DNA of 6,112 nucleotides from Actinomycetota bacterium (GTDB taxonomy: Bacteria; Actinomycetota; Actinomycetes; Nanopelagicales; Nanopelagicaceae), in contig WLIM01000066.1 in assembly GCA_009702205.1 (NCBI GenBank), positions 1-6,112 on the forward strand. The letters are read 5' to 3'. The notes under the pieces are model-generated. The model saw nothing but the letters and a program-made list of their open reading frames with translations, searched no databases and had not been told where the DNA came from. Positions 6,063 to 6,112 of the stretch are shown here, piece after piece (the first letter of the stretch is position 1; every line of letters begins with the position of its first letter). Both the position numbers and the translations under genes were made by a program.

Positions 6063-6112
6063 TCAACGAGCGGCGCGAGCCCTTAGCAACGCTGGTAGTG
6101 CGACTTTAATTC
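6063..6112 (-). CDS. Possible C-terminal end of an unidentified upstream gene (partial)
   Basis: One minus-strand frame runs from the window edge to a TGA at 6063-6065 and reads IKVALPALLRARAAR, a helix-like C-terminus with alanine, leucine and arginine. It lies in the same direction as pnuT and ends 14 nt before the riboswitch. Fifteen codons are too few to identify a family or prove coding. Another minus-strand frame ends at a TAA at 6083-6085, and one plus-strand frame is also open here but shows no start codon. The call rests mainly on the dense same-strand packing of the neighbours. Confidence 0.35.
   Translation of the reverse strand, partial: IKVALPALLRARAAR

Noticed and set aside
1..6112. 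CRISPR arrays, insertion sequences, tRNA or rRNA genes, phage or defence genes
   Set aside because: I saw no direct-repeat arrays, transposase motifs, terminal inverted repeats or RNA-gene signatures. The window is compact housekeeping sequence, with the riboswitch as its only structured RNA.

Overview
The window looks like chromosomal DNA from a low-GC actinobacterium. The clues are a transmembrane Ser/Thr kinase with four extracellular PASTA repeats and a P-loop kinase with the HMDDLYEGW motif, which I associate with actinobacterial uridine-kinase-like proteins. The moderate AT-richness and tight packing would suit the streamlined freshwater acI lineage (Nanopelagicales). That placement is inference from gene content and composition.

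Layout. The left edge (3-128, + strand) holds the 3' end of an O6-alkylguanine-DNA alkyltransferase gene (ogt family). Everything else with a clear identity lies on the minus strand. Reading right to left in transcription order: the probable last codons of an unidentified gene (6063-6112); a TPP riboswitch (about 5962-6048); a PnuC-family transporter, best called the thiamine transporter PnuT (5369-5953); an overlapping P-loop small-molecule kinase (4831-5388); a PASTA Ser/Thr kinase (2920-4821); endonuclease IV, nfo (2016-2888); an EamA/DMT ten-helix transporter (1150-2019); and a low-specificity L-threonine aldolase, ltaE (99-1145). The gaps within this run are 31 nt or less, or the genes overlap, so the six genes probably form one transcriptional unit. 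No gene-free stretch exceeds 300 bases. ltaE and ogt converge, and their coding ends overlap by 30 bp.

How it works together. The riboswitch ties transporter synthesis to intracellular thiamine pyrophosphate. Its 3' P1 strand appears to be the transporter's Shine-Dalgarno sequence, so ligand binding should block translation directly. PnuC-type carriers are facilitators that rely on a cytoplasmic kinase to trap the vitamin. The next gene is an orphan P-loop kinase overlapping the transporter's 3' end, so it is a reasonable candidate for phosphorylating thiamine or a precursor. This is the most interesting hypothesis in the window. The remaining genes (cell-wall sensing kinase, AP endonuclease, exporter, aldolase) have no obvious link to thiamine and are probably housekeeping passengers of a compact operon.

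Several starts were revised from the longest open frame. ltaE, nfo and the P-loop kinase each have a longer TTG-initiated version that fits family alignment or ribosome-binding-site position less well.
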